Source of the DNA: an uncultured Christensenella sp.
GTDB lineage: Bacteria > Bacillota > Clostridia > Christensenellales > Borkfalkiaceae
Direction: 5' to 3'
DNA: 64,000 nt
NCBI GenBank assembly: GCA_910583855.1
Contig: CAJTYL010000008.1
Location: 48,564 to 112,563 of the forward strand
Numbering within the stretch: the first letter of the stretch is position 1; every line of letters begins with the position of its first letter. A model generated the notes under the pieces. The model had not been told where the DNA came from. It did not search any database and worked only from the letters and a program-made list of their open reading frames with translations. Below, in pieces: positions 24,442 through 34,016 of the stretch. Position numbers and translations under genes: made by a program.

Positions 24442-26187
24442 CTAATTTGCCTTGAATTGGTATTTGTAAAGCTTCTCGTACGCGCCGCCCAAAGCAAGCA
24501 GCTCTTCATGCGTGCCACGCTCCTTTATCCCCTCCGCCGTCATAACTATTATTTCATCCGAGTTCTTTACGGTGGAAAGCCTGTGTGCAACCACAAGCGT
24601 CGTCCTTCCCTCCGACAGCTTTTCAAGCGCGCCCTGTATAAGCGTTTCCGTTGCGTTATCCAATGCGGAGGTCGCCTCGTCTAAAATCAGTATCGGCGGA
24701 TTTTTTAAGAAAGCTCGGGCGATGGACACCCTTTGCTTCTGTCCGCCCGAAAGCTTTACGCCCCGCTCGCCCACGCTCGTATCGTAGCCGTGCGGCAAGG
24801 AAATAATATAGTCGTGTATGTTAGCTTTCTTTGCCGCTTCTATAATCTCCTCTTCGGCGGCGTCAAAGTTGCCGTAGGCTATGTTCTCGCGTATAGTGCC
24901 GTTGAACAGATAAACGTCCTGCTGGACTATTCCTATGTTTTTTCGCAACGCCGACCGCTGTAAGTTGCGAATATCGTAACCGTCGACGGTTATTTTACCG
25001 CCGTCAATCTCGTAAAACCGCGGAATAAGGTGGCAAATCGTGGTCTTGCCGCCGCCTGACGGTCCGACGAGCGCCACAGTCTTGCCCGCGGGTATTCTCA
25101 TTGAAAAGTCTGAAATAACTTCCTTTTCGTCGCCGTCGTTCTTATAGCTGAACGATACGCCGTCAAACTCTATGTCGCCCGCAAGCCTTTCGGGAAGTAT
25201 CGCTTCGGGCGCATCCTCCTCTTCGGGAACGTCCATAATCTCGCAGAACCGTTTAAAGCCCGTCATCCCCTCCTGAATTTGCTCGAAAATGTTGATAAGC
25301 GTACGGATAGGCGTTATCAGCGTGGTAACGTACAGCACGAAAGCGGCGAATTCGCCCGCGTCGATAAAATCGTAATAGAAGAACAATCCGCCAGAAAGAA
25401 GTACCGCGAAGTACAGAAAGTCCATAAAGAACGTCATCGAAGAATGAAATTCGCCCATTACCTTATACTGTCTGCTCTTCGCCTTGACAAACCGCGCGTT
25501 GCCCGCACCAAACTTTTCCTCCGCGTGCGCTTGCGCGCTGTACGCACGCGAAACGCGCATTCCCGACACCGCACTTTCTATATCGGCGTTTATTTCGCCT
25601 TGAACCACGCGGACTTCCTTAAACGCCCTTTTCATTCTTCGCCTTAACAGCACGGAAACGAGCACCCCGAACGGCACGACGGCAAACACGATAAGCGCAA
25701 GATATACGTTTATAAAGCATAGCATAACGAACGCGCCGATTAAGGTTACGAGAGATAAAAAGACGTCTTCGGGACCGTGGTGCGCAAGCTCCGATATTTC
25801 AAACAGGTCGTTAGTCATACGGCTCATAATAACGCCCGTCTTGTTATCGTCAAAATAAGAAAACGGTAATTTTTGCAAGTGATTAAAAAGCTCGCTGCGC
25901 ATATCCGCCTGCATTCTCACCCCGACGAGGTGACCCCAGTATTGCAAAACGTAGTTCAACGCCGCCTTTATAACGTACAGACCCAATAAAAGCCCTGCTG
26001 CAGCTAAAAGCAAATATAAAAACTTGTTCGGAACGTAGTTGTTTATAATCTCCTTCGTAATAAAAGGATAAACGAGGTTGAAAACCGAGATTATAAACGC
26101 GCATATCATATCGATAATAAACAGCTTTCTGTGCGGGCAGTAATATTTTACAAACCGTTTTATCGTACCCTTTTTAATTTTTTGCAT
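24442..26187 (-). CDS. ABC exporter, fused permease-ATPase
   Basis: 581 residues. Half-transporter with six TM segments (residues 1-310) and a C-terminal nucleotide-binding domain: Walker A GPSGGGKTT, Q-loop IVQQDVYLF, signature LSGGQKQR, Walker B ILILDEATSALD, H-loop AHRLST. It probably works as a homodimer, since no second half-transporter is adjacent. The family exports lipids, peptides or drugs; the substrate cannot be assigned. RBS AAAGGT precedes the ATG. Confidence 0.93.
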   Translation of the reverse strand: MQKIKKGTIKRFVKYYCPHRKLFIIDMICAFIISVFNLVYPFITKEIINNYVPNKFLYLLLAAAGLLLGLYVIKAALNYVLQYWGHLVGVRMQADMRSELFNHLQKLPFSYFDDNKTGVIMSRMTNDLFEISELAHHGPEDVFLSLVTLIGAFVMLCFINVYLALIVFAVVPFGVLVSVLLRRRMKRAFKEVRVVQGEINADIESAVSGMRVSRAYSAQAHAEEKFGAGNARFVKAKSRQYKVMGEFHSSMTFFMDFLYFAVLLSGGLFFYYDFIDAGEFAAFVLYVTTLITPIRTLINIFEQIQEGMTGFKRFCEIMDVPEEEDAPEAILPERLAGDIEFDGVSFSYKNDGDEKEVISDFSMRIPAGKTVALVGPSGGGKTTICHLIPRFYEIDGGKITVDGYDIRNLQRSALRKNIGIVQQDVYLFNGTIRENIAYGNFDAAEEEIIEAAKKANIHDYIISLPHGYDTSVGERGVKLSGGQKQRVSIARAFLKNPPILILDEATSALDNATETLIQGALEKLSEGRTTLVVAHRLSTVKNSDEIIVMTAEGIKERGTHEELLALGGAYEKLYKYQFKAN

Positions 26188-26213
26188 TTTTTACCTTTAA
26201 GAATATCAGCCTG

Positions 26214-26244
26214 CGCGGCGTTCCTCCGCGCAGGCGCGTTAAAT
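26214..26244 (-). terminator. Terminator after the M42 peptidase gene
   Basis: GCCTGCGCGGCG-TTC-CTCCGCGCAGGC hairpin just downstream of the stop. Confidence 0.7.
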
Positions 26245-26254
26245 TTATTTTGCT

Positions 26255-27316
26255 TTAAAACCCCTTTACGACCTCTTCATTGAGAGCTTTGCAAAGCTCT
26301 TCGCCCAAGGCGACCACACTGTAGAAATCCTCTTTTACGGCAATGCAGTTAAAGGTGTGAATGTACCTTACGGGAATGCCCGCGACTATTACGGGCGTAC
26401 CGCCGTTTGCAGAGATAATATACGCGCCGTTATTGCCGCCGCCCAGCCTAACCGCCATCTGCACTTTAATGTTTTTCTTCTTCGCAACGTCCCTTGCAAA
26501 CCCCGTAAAACGTGGAGTGCAAATAACGGTTGCGTCCATATGGCGGAGCATAACGCCCCCGCGCAGCGCGTCCTGCACCATATAGGAAGGCGCACTAGTG
26601 TCGTCGGCGGGACAGCCCTCGAAGCAAATTGCCGCCGTGGGTTTAAGCCTGTTCATAGCGGCAACGATTCCCCTTTCGCCCACCTCTTCCTGTGAAGAAA
26701 TCACGCCGACCACGTCCTGCGGCAAGCTGCAATTTTGCAAGTCCTTTACACACTTTAAAAGCGCGGCTACGCCCAATCTGTCGTCAAACGCTTTACCATG
26801 TAACACGCCGTGTTTTTCGTCGCAAACGAAAGGCGAATAAGGCACTACGGGTTGACCGATTTCCACACCGAACGACGCGGCTTCTTCTAAGCTAGTCGCA
26901 CCTATATCTATCACAAGATTATCGTAGCTTACGGGCGCATTTCGCTGTTCCGCAGTCATTAAATGAGGCGATCCTGCAGCAATTACCCCCAATATATGCC
27001 CCGTTTTCGTGCATATTTGCACTTTCGAGGACGGCAGGCTTTTTTCGTTCCAACCGCCTACGGGTATAAACCTCAGCGTACCGTCGGGCTTTATCGCCTG
27101 CACCATAAAACCCACCTCGTCGGAGTGCGCGTCCAATAAAATATACGGGCGGTTGCCCTTGTTGTATTTGGGGTAAATATAGAGATTGCGCATGCTGTCC
27201 TCTTCGAAATCGGCAACACCTTTTAAGTACTCTCTTGCAACCTTCAAAACCTCGTCCTCAAAGCCCGAAGCCCCGCGGCAATTACATAGTTTTTCAATTA
27301 ATTCCAGATCGTTCAT
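26255..27316 (-). CDS. M42-family aminopeptidase
   Basis: 353 residues from the ATG at 27316 (AGAGG 8 bases upstream; a longer frame has no support). M42 enzymes are cytoplasmic, dimetal, often dodecameric aminopeptidases or glycyl hydrolases. Metal and catalytic residues visible: LDAHSDEVGFM, AFDDRLGVAAL, SSQEEVGERG with the catalytic Glu, and near the C-terminus PVRYIHTF with a metal His. It overlaps nothing and lies 13 bp after trmN6. A role in peptide recycling is likely. Confidence 0.92.
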   Translation of the reverse strand: MNDLELIEKLCNCRGASGFEDEVLKVAREYLKGVADFEEDSMRNLYIYPKYNKGNRPYILLDAHSDEVGFMVQAIKPDGTLRFIPVGGWNEKSLPSSKVQICTKTGHILGVIAAGSPHLMTAEQRNAPVSYDNLVIDIGATSLEEAASFGVEIGQPVVPYSPFVCDEKHGVLHGKAFDDRLGVAALLKCVKDLQNCSLPQDVVGVISSQEEVGERGIVAAMNRLKPTAAICFEGCPADDTSAPSYMVQDALRGGVMLRHMDATVICTPRFTGFARDVAKKKNIKVQMAVRLGGGNNGAYIISANGGTPVIVAGIPVRYIHTFNCIAVKEDFYSVVALGEELCKALNEEVVKGF

Positions 27317-27329
27317 AATTTTTACCTCT

Positions 27330-28007
27330 TTAATTTTTACCGTTAACAAGAACGGGCAAAACGTCAACGCCCTCTTTGCCGCCCTTGACCGCCTCCACCA
27401 TAACGAGGTAAGGCTTTGCAGACGGCGTGCCCGCAACAAACTGCATTCTTTTCGGCTCCAGCCCGCGCTTCTTCAAAAGGAAGATAAGCTCCGCCGCTCT
27501 GTCCGAGCGGTTAATAATATTCAGCCTTCCGCCGAATTTAAGCTTGCAGTATGCCGTCTCTACGATTTCTTTTAAGGTTAACGTAATTTCCTTACGACAC
27601 ACCGCGCGCTCGTATACCTCGTCCTCGAACCCGCTTTTTTCGTACGGCGGATTGCAAAGAATAAGCGAAAACTTGTCGTCGTACTCCCTGCCGATATCCT
27701 GTAAGCGGGTGCAGACCGCTTCGCAGTCAAATCCGTTCAGCTCAGCCGTGCGGCGGGACATATCGGCAAGCTGTTCCTGCATTTCAAACAGCGTAAGGCT
27801 TTCCGTTTTAGGATTCAAGCAAAGAAAGTGAAAGCCGACTACACCGCTGCCCGAACAAAAATCGGCAACCCTGTCGCCGTATTTGAACCGCGCAAACCTT
27901 GACAGCAGCACGCTGTCGGACGTAAAACGGTATAATTTCGTATTCTGTATTATCTTTTTATCTTCAAAAAATTCTTCTAGAACTTCGTTTTCTTTAAGAA
28001 CGGGCAT
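27330..28007 (-). CDS. tRNA1(Val) A37 N6-methyltransferase, TrmN6/YabB-like
   Basis: 225 residues. Rossmann SAM-dependent methyltransferase with ADFCSGSGVVGFHFL (SAM loop) and the N6-adenine catalytic motif NPPY at about residue 118. The family modifies A37 of tRNA-Val. RBS CGGAGGC before the ATG. Gene context (ricT, holB, tmk upstream; rsmI downstream) matches the Bacillus yabB neighbourhood, which supports the call. Confidence 0.88.
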   Translation of the reverse strand: MPVLKENEVLEEFFEDKKIIQNTKLYRFTSDSVLLSRFARFKYGDRVADFCSGSGVVGFHFLCLNPKTESLTLFEMQEQLADMSRRTAELNGFDCEAVCTRLQDIGREYDDKFSLILCNPPYEKSGFEDEVYERAVCRKEITLTLKEIVETAYCKLKFGGRLNIINRSDRAAELIFLLKKRGLEPKRMQFVAGTPSAKPYLVMVEAVKGGKEGVDVLPVLVNGKN

Positions 28008-28057
28008 AGCCGCCTCCGTACGTTAATCGTTGCGGTAAGATAAAACGTGAAGTTAAC

Positions 28058-28092
28058 AATAAAAAAGCGGGCTTTTGAAACCCGCTTTTTTA
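28058..28092 (-). terminator. Terminator after the ferredoxin gene
   Basis: AAAAAAGCGGGC-TTTTGAAA-CCCGCTTTTTT. Confidence 0.8.
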
Positions 28093-28099
28093 CTCATAA

Positions 28100-28270
28100 T
28101 TAGTCCGCGTGTATTGCTCCTGTAGGGCAAACGTCTTCGCAAGCACCGCAATCGATGCAAACGTCGGGGTCAACTACGTATTTATCGGGACCTTCCGAAA
28201 TTGCCTCTACGGGGCAAGTGCCGGCGCAAGCACCGCAGCTTACGCACTCGTCAGAAATAGAGTGTGCCAT
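28100..28270 (-). CDS. 2[4Fe-4S] ferredoxin
   Basis: 56 residues with two CxxCxxCxxxCP motifs (CVSCGACAGTCP and CIDCGACEDVCP), each ligating a [4Fe-4S] cluster. This is the classic clostridial low-potential ferredoxin, an electron carrier for fermentation enzymes. RBS TTGGAGG precedes the ATG at 28270. It lies between trmN6 and ricT, separated by its own terminator, and so seems to be an independent unit. Confidence 0.95.
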   Translation of the reverse strand: MAHSISDECVSCGACAGTCPVEAISEGPDKYVVDPDVCIDCGACEDVCPTGAIHAD

Positions 28271-28353
28271 ATTGTTCCTCCAAGTTTTGTCAGTAATTTG
28301 AATTATATCACAACTTTTTTAGCGTGTAAAGCGGTTGTTTAAAATTTTTATCG

Positions 28354-29505
28354 TTAATTTTTATTTGCGGGCTCTTCTTTTTTCCGCGGGCGTTCGTCTT
28401 TACGCTTACCGTTTTTCCCCGAACGGAAGTTTCCGCCACCGTTTTGCGGCTTGTTTTGTCCGTTTCCCGCGTTTTTCGGCGGTCTTTCGCCATGTTTATT
28501 TTCGCTGCCTGCCCCGCTTTGGGCTGCACGGGGGGTATTTCCGCCGTTTCTGTTCTTCTTTTTTCGCTTGTTGCGGTTGCCGTTCTTCCTGTTCTCTGCG
28601 CCGTCCTGCACCGCTTCTTCTCTTATTTTTTCCGAAATTACGTCTTTTATTCCGTTATCTTCGTCCGCCTCTTCGTAATTATCCGCCCGTCCGTCGCCGT
28701 TAAGCTCTTCAACAGTAAAGTCCTTATAGCTTACTATGTCGCGCGTCTTATCCTCAATTCTTACCCGAACCTGCATTTTCAGCATATTCACGTTCACTAC
28801 CGTGCCGACCCCTTCGGGAGTACTCAGCTCGGAACCTATTTTGGGCATCTGCTTGCAGGTTTCGGCGTAGTAGTCGTTCTCATACCCCAAACAGCACATC
28901 AGCCTTCCGCAAAGTCCTGAAATTTTCTGAGGATTTAAAGAAAGACCCTGCGTCTTCGCCATTTTTATGGATACTTTCTTAACGTCGGGCATGCAGCTTG
29001 AACAGCAGCATTCCCTTCCACAGGGTGAAATCCCGCCGATCAACTTGATTTCGTCGCGTATGCCCACCTGACGGAGCTCTATGCGCATACGGAAGCAGGA
29101 AGAAAGCTCTTTGACCAATTCCCTGAAATCTACGCGTTGAGGCGCAGAATAGTAGAAAACCGCCTTGGAACCGTCGAAAGCGAACTCGCAGTCGATAAGC
29201 TTCATTTCAAGATTGTGTTTTTCAATCTTCTCCCGTACGGTTTTCATCGCTTCGGGGCGCCTCTCGATATTTCTCCTGTGCGTTTCGTCGTCTCTGGGCG
29301 TAGCCGCCCTTATAACGGGCTTTAGCGGAAGCACCAGCATACCGTCGTCCACTTCCGCGCGGGCAACCGTGACCGTAGCGTACTCTATCCCGCGGGAGGT
29401 TTCCACGATTACCCCCTCCCCTACCTTATATTCTTCGTTTTCTTTAGGCGCAAAATAATACGTTTTGCCCCCCTCCTTGAAAACTACTGCTGTAATCGTT
29501 GCCAT
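28354..29505 (-). CDS. ricT: RicT/YaaT, PSP1-domain regulator
   Basis: 383 residues. PSP1 C-terminal domain with the cluster-binding Cys-rich segments CGRECCCSSC and CGRLMCCLGYE. In Bacillus RicT joins RicA and RicF to stimulate RNase Y and affects sporulation and biofilm. The last 110 residues are a low-complexity basic tail rich in Asn, Gly, Lys and Arg, absent from short homologues. The start overlaps the 3' end of holB by 22 bp. RBS AAGGAG before the ATG. Confidence 0.93.
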   Translation of the reverse strand: MATITAVVFKEGGKTYYFAPKENEEYKVGEGVIVETSRGIEYATVTVARAEVDDGMLVLPLKPVIRAATPRDDETHRRNIERRPEAMKTVREKIEKHNLEMKLIDCEFAFDGSKAVFYYSAPQRVDFRELVKELSSCFRMRIELRQVGIRDEIKLIGGISPCGRECCCSSCMPDVKKVSIKMAKTQGLSLNPQKISGLCGRLMCCLGYENDYYAETCKQMPKIGSELSTPEGVGTVVNVNMLKMQVRVRIEDKTRDIVSYKDFTVEELNGDGRADNYEEADEDNGIKDVISEKIREEAVQDGAENRKNGNRNKRKKKNRNGGNTPRAAQSGAGSENKHGERPPKNAGNGQNKPQNGGGNFRSGKNGKRKDERPRKKEEPANKN

Positions 29506-30398
29506 TTTTTATTCTCCTTGACGACTTTAAGTAAAAAGTCGTACAAAAGCCCTTGAAAGTTTGCGTTGAATTTCAAATCGGCAAACGCCCCGTTCAACTC
29601 TTCAAGCGCGTAAACTATAGCGGCGGTACTTAGAACCTTTGCCGCCTTCCCTTCGCCGTTCAATGCTGAAAAATAACACCTTTGCATCTCGCAAAGAAGC
29701 TCTGTTTTATACTTCGTTTCCCCGTACTTTATCGCAACCGCGCCGATATCTCCGACGCGCACAGTGGTGCAAATTTCCTCCGCCGCGGCAAGCACCTCTT
29801 CAAACCAACCGCCGCCCGTCATATTCTCCGCAACACCCAAAATCCCGCCCGAGCTTATTGCGGCGGCCGCGTTTATTTCCGCGTGTCCCGCGCGCTCCAA
29901 AGCGGCGTAAATCTGCTCCTCGGTAAAGGGAGGAACCGAAAGAATTTTTACGCGGGATTTGACCGTGTCCAGAACAGGCGCAAGCGATGACGCCCCCAAG
30001 AGAAAATGAACGCCCTCGCAGGGCTCTTCCAAAGTCTTTAAAAGCTTGTTTTGCAGCAATGCGGAAGCGTTCTCGAACCCGCATATCGCGTAAAGCTTTT
30101 TGTCGCCCTCGACGGGGCGCATAACGCTGTCCTCTAAAATTTCGCCCACGCCGTCGGCGGCAATCTTCGCGCCCTCCTGCGGGTAAATTTTAAAATCGGG
30201 ATAACTGCCGTTAAGTATTCTTGCGCCGAGAGCCGTTCCAGCGTCCGTTCCGAAAAACTCGAGCGCGAAAAGCTTCAACGCCGCGCGCATGTTCTTAACG
30301 TCGGGAAAGTCAAGCATATATGCGTGCGAAAGTCTTCCCGTGAGCCTGTCGCCGGATAAAATTTTATACGCCGTCGTTCCCTTTAAAAGAATTTCCAC
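29484..30398 (-). CDS. holB: DNA polymerase III delta' subunit
   Basis: 304 residues. Part of the clamp-loader complex. The N-terminal AAA-type region has weak nucleotide motifs, as is normal for delta' (the P-loop is degenerate), with LKTLEEPCEGVHFLL as the sensor-1-region match. GTG start at 30398, directly after the tmk stop codon. The gene order tmk-holB-ricT is conserved in Firmicutes and supports the call. Confidence 0.85.
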   Translation of the reverse strand: MEILLKGTTAYKILSGDRLTGRLSHAYMLDFPDVKNMRAALKLFALEFFGTDAGTALGARILNGSYPDFKIYPQEGAKIAADGVGEILEDSVMRPVEGDKKLYAICGFENASALLQNKLLKTLEEPCEGVHFLLGASSLAPVLDTVKSRVKILSVPPFTEEQIYAALERAGHAEINAAAAISSGGILGVAENMTGGGWFEEVLAAAEEICTTVRVGDIGAVAIKYGETKYKTELLCEMQRCYFSALNGEGKAAKVLSTAAIVYALEELNGAFADLKFNANFQGLLYDFLLKVVKENKKWQRLQQ

Positions 30399-31022
30399 TT
30401 AATTTATTATCTTTCTGTCCCTTAATAATTTTCTTACGTTTTCAGCCGTCTCTTCCTTGCTTCCGCCGCAGTAAACGGCGCATATATCGGGGTGTTTCGC
30501 CAAAAGCGCCTTGTATCCCGCATATACTTTTTTATGAAATCCAAGCCCCATCTGCTCGATTCTGTCGTTTACGTCCGCCCCGCGCTTCCTTTTGAATGCG
30601 TCCTCTGGCGAAATATCGAGAAACACCGTTATATCAGGGGGGTAATCGCTTAAAGCGACGGCGTTTATCTCTTCTATGAACTTCTCCCCGAGCCCCCTTG
30701 CAAAGCCCTGATAGGCAAGCGAAGAATAAACGTATCTGTCGCAAATTACTGTTTTACCCGTTTCAAGCGCAGGCGCGATTATCTCGCGCAGGTGCTGTAT
30801 TCTTGCCGCAGCGTATAAAAGCGCTTCGCACTCGTCGCACATCGCGGTATTCTTGCCGTTTAAAATAATTTTTCTTATGTCCTCGGAAATGCCGCTTCCG
30901 CCGGGCTCCCTCGTCAAAATAAAGTCTGCGCCGATAGAAGTTAAATATTCGGAAAGCAACCGAAGCTGAGTGCTTTTACCCGAACCTTCACACCCCTCGA
31001 AGGTTATAAATTTCCCTCTCAT
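30399..31022 (-). CDS. tmk: Thymidylate kinase
   Basis: 207 residues. Phosphorylates dTMP to dTDP. P-loop FEGCEGSGKSTQ at residue 8, the DRY-type segment VICDRYVYSSLAYQG, and TREPGGSGISE are all present. Start at ATG 31022, overlapping the decarboxylase stop (ATGA); a TTG five codons earlier is less likely. With holB and ricT it forms the conserved yaaO-tmk-holB-ricT cluster. Confidence 0.96.
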   Translation of the reverse strand: MRGKFITFEGCEGSGKSTQLRLLSEYLTSIGADFILTREPGGSGISEDIRKIILNGKNTAMCDECEALLYAAARIQHLREIIAPALETGKTVICDRYVYSSLAYQGFARGLGEKFIEEINAVALSDYPPDITVFLDISPEDAFKRKRGADVNDRIEQMGLGFHKKVYAGYKALLAKHPDICAVYCGGSKEETAENVRKLLRDRKIIN

Positions 31023-32359
31023 TTCTTGACCACCCAAATCTTATCGCCGACGAGTCCGAAAGTACTTCCCTGATACAAAAGGGATCTTACCGCACCCTCC
31101 GTAATCATTTCACCCGCAGCGATTATGGGTATGCAAGGCGGGGTAACGCCCGCATTCTCTGCGCACATTCTTCCGACCGACTGCACGAGCGGTATAAGCT
31201 CCCTCTTCTGCTTCAACGCATACTGGAAGCTGTAAGTCCTTGCCGTCACGGGCATGGGCGGGCGTGCAATGAAATTCTTCTTCAATCGTTTGTCCCCCAC
31301 GATAGCGGTAAGCGCCGTCAAGAGGTTGCTCAAATCGTTTGGCACCGTCATCGGCGAAAGATAAAAAAGTAAATACTTGCCGTCGGCAAGCTCGCTGTAG
31401 ACGCCCCTCTTTTCAAGAATGTTCGCCGCCGTATAAGACGAAACGCCCAGTTCTTCGAAGTCAATGGCGATTTTCGTCCAGTCCTCCGACGGATAAAGCT
31501 TCAATGGGCACTTTTCCCTGAACGTCGCAACGGCGTTCTTTGCGTCGGTAATAAGCTTGATATTGTTTGCGATATATTTGAACGCGTACTCTACCGACGC
31601 CATTATGGGATAGCTCGGCGAAGTAGTCCTGAAATAAGACAGCCCCTCCTCGAGAAGGGGAAGCAACTTATCGTTATTCCCGGAAACGACCGCACCCTGC
31701 GTTAATGCGGGCAAACTTTTGTGCGCGCCGTCTACCCAAAGGTCTGCAAAAGACCCGGCGTGCCCCTTCTTCGCCTCTTCGAATGCAAGGTGTGCGCCGT
31801 GCGCGCCGTCTACGAGAAGATACCGCCCATACTTTTTAAGTATATCTGAATATTCTTTCAGAGGCGCTATATTGCCGAAATAATCCGGCGAAGTCACAAT
31901 CATTCCGCTTATAGTCCTGTCGTTCGACACGAGCTTTTCGATAAGCGAAGGCGAGGGCGGCAAAAGAACCCCTTCGTCGTGAGCGCCCTGAACTATAACG
32001 GGCTCGAGGTTGAAAAGCTTACAAGCGTTCCACACGCTGACGTGGCAATTCCTCGGCACGATGACCTTGTTGCCGAACTTGGACAGCGCGTACATCATTG
32101 CAAGCACGCCCGAGGACGAACCGTCGGTCAGAATAAAGCTCTTTTTTGCGCCGAGAATTTCGGCAAGCTCGCTTTGCGCCTTGGCGATTATGCCCGTAGG
32201 GCATAAAAGATTGTCCGAATACGAAAGCTCGGTTATATCGAACGGCGCGACGGGGAATTTCGATTTGAAGTCCCCCCTTGCCTTGTGCCCCGGCATATGG
32301 AAGGACTTATCAGCCTTGGCGTACGCTTTTAATTGTGAATATATCAAATACTTATACAT
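31019..32359 (-). CDS. Orn/Lys/Arg decarboxylase family protein (YaaO-like)
   Basis: 446 residues. Fold-type I PLP enzyme. The N-terminus HMPGHK is the family signature; the PLP lysine is in VDGAHKSLPALTQG near residue 231, and DGAHGAHLAF precedes it. Family members decarboxylate arginine, lysine or ornithine; the Bacillus yaaO/speA position next to tmk is the same, but substrate is not certain. RBS GGAGA precedes the ATG. Overlaps tmk by 4 bp. Confidence 0.9.
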   Translation of the reverse strand: MYKYLIYSQLKAYAKADKSFHMPGHKARGDFKSKFPVAPFDITELSYSDNLLCPTGIIAKAQSELAEILGAKKSFILTDGSSSGVLAMMYALSKFGNKVIVPRNCHVSVWNACKLFNLEPVIVQGAHDEGVLLPPSPSLIEKLVSNDRTISGMIVTSPDYFGNIAPLKEYSDILKKYGRYLLVDGAHGAHLAFEEAKKGHAGSFADLWVDGAHKSLPALTQGAVVSGNNDKLLPLLEEGLSYFRTTSPSYPIMASVEYAFKYIANNIKLITDAKNAVATFREKCPLKLYPSEDWTKIAIDFEELGVSSYTAANILEKRGVYSELADGKYLLFYLSPMTVPNDLSNLLTALTAIVGDKRLKKNFIARPPMPVTARTYSFQYALKQKRELIPLVQSVGRMCAENAGVTPPCIPIIAAGEMITEGAVRSLLYQGSTFGLVGDKIWVVKK

Positions 32360-32466
32360 AACGTCTCCTCACAAATTTTCTTTGCTATTCTGCGCAAATA
32401 AAATTTCGTGAATTTCAGGTGCTTCTTTCTCAAACAGCGTGGTTTTTACCGCCGCCGATAATTATT

Positions 32467-34002
32467 TTATTTCTTTGGTTTCATAGTGGGGAATAAAAGC
32501 ACGTCCCTTATTGTCGCGCTGTCGGTCAACAGCATAACCAGCCTGTCCACGCCGAAACCGAGACCGCCCGTGGGGGGCAATCCGTATTCGAGCGCCGTAA
32601 CGAAGTCCTCGTCAATCTGCGCGTTACAGCTGGGCTCCTGTGCGCGTTTTTCCTCAACCTGCTTTACGAACCTCTGTTTTTGGTCTATGGGGTCGTTTAA
32701 TTCCGAAAAGGCGTTGCCGAACTCGTGCGCACAGATAAAATATTCAAATCTCTGTGTGAATGCGGGGTCGCCCTCTTTGCGCTTAGCCAACGGCGAATTT
32801 TCCACGGGATAATCGTAGATAAAAGTGGGCTGAATCAACTTTTCTTCGACGAAGTTATCGAAAAGCGCTATAAGCACGTGTCCCTTAGTCGCATTTTCTC
32901 CTTCTTCCACCGTAACGCCCAGCTTCTTTGCGCAGGCGCGGGCGTCCTCGTCCGTTGCCCAGTCGTCGTAGTCTGCTCCCGCAAACTTCTTTACGGCTTC
33001 CTTCATCGTCATACGCGCCCACTTGCCGCCGAGATGGATTTCCGTACCCTGATAGATAACGTCAGTCGTGCCGCAGGTGTTCTTGGCAATCGTTGCGTAC
33101 ATATCCTCTACGAGGTCCATCATATCGAAGTAATCAAGATACGCCGCATAGCACTCAACCGTGGTAAATTCGGGGTTGTGGAAGGCGTCCATTCCCTCGT
33201 TGCGGAATATGCGCCCAACCTCGTAAACACGGTTTAGACCCCCTACTATGAGCCGTTTAAGGTATAATTCTGTCTCAATCCTGAGGTACATATCGATATC
33301 GAGCGCGTTGTGTTTCGTCTTGAAAGGTCTTGCCGCCGCGCCAATCTCCAGCGTGTTTAAAACTGGAGTATCAACCTCTAAAAATCCGCAGCCGTCAAGG
33401 TAATCGCGGATAGCCGAAATGATTTTGGAACGCTTAACGAAGGTGCTTTTCACCTCGGGGTTCACTATCAAATCGAGTTCCCGCCTGCGGTATCTTATGT
33501 CGGTGTCTTTCAGTCCGTGCTGTTTTTCAGGCAAGGGCAAAAGGCACTTTGAAAGCATCTCTATATGAGAACAGTGTACGGACACTTCGCCCGTCTGCGT
33601 CTTGAAAACGTAGCCCTTAACGCCCACCACGTCGCCTATATCGTAGTCCTTTTTGAAGGATGCGTATTCGTCCTCGCCAACGTCGTCGCGCTTCACGTAA
33701 ATCTGCAAAAGCCCCTCGCCGTCCTGAATATGCGCAAAGGAAGCCTTGCCCATAATGCGGCGGGACATAAGCCTGCCGGCAACGGATACCTCTTTACCGT
33801 CAAGGTTATCGAAGTCCGCTTTAATCTGCTCCGACTGCGCGGTGGTTTCGTACTTGACTTTTACAAACGGGTTCTTACCCTCTTCACTGAGCTTTGCAAG
33901 CTTTTCGCGGCGGATGCGCGCCTGCTCCGCAAGCGCAATCGCCTCTTCCTCTTCACTCGAAGCAAAGTCCTGATTGTTAACTTTTTGTATGTTTTCTGCC
34001 AT
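32467..34002 (-). CDS. lysS: Lysyl-tRNA synthetase, class II
   Basis: 511 residues. N-terminal OB-fold anticodon-binding domain (residues about 50-160), then the class II core with motif 2 (ExGRIFRNEGMD) and motif 3 (PPTGGLGFGVDRLVML). Complete at the C-terminus (LLFPTMKPKK). Lies 14 bp downstream of greA, an arrangement conserved in Firmicutes. An N-terminal Glu/Ala-rich extension of about 25 residues precedes the OB fold. Confidence 0.97.
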   Translation of the reverse strand: MAENIQKVNNQDFASSEEEEAIALAEQARIRREKLAKLSEEGKNPFVKVKYETTAQSEQIKADFDNLDGKEVSVAGRLMSRRIMGKASFAHIQDGEGLLQIYVKRDDVGEDEYASFKKDYDIGDVVGVKGYVFKTQTGEVSVHCSHIEMLSKCLLPLPEKQHGLKDTDIRYRRRELDLIVNPEVKSTFVKRSKIISAIRDYLDGCGFLEVDTPVLNTLEIGAAARPFKTKHNALDIDMYLRIETELYLKRLIVGGLNRVYEVGRIFRNEGMDAFHNPEFTTVECYAAYLDYFDMMDLVEDMYATIAKNTCGTTDVIYQGTEIHLGGKWARMTMKEAVKKFAGADYDDWATDEDARACAKKLGVTVEEGENATKGHVLIALFDNFVEEKLIQPTFIYDYPVENSPLAKRKEGDPAFTQRFEYFICAHEFGNAFSELNDPIDQKQRFVKQVEEKRAQEPSCNAQIDEDFVTALEYGLPPTGGLGFGVDRLVMLLTDSATIRDVLLFPTMKPKK

Positions 34003-34016
34003 AAATTTACCTGTTT

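Noticed and set aside
26985..27008. Further copy of the 27-bp repeat (CCCCCAATATATGCC)
   Set aside because: It lies inside the M42 peptidase coding sequence and encodes conserved residues, so the match is probably chance.
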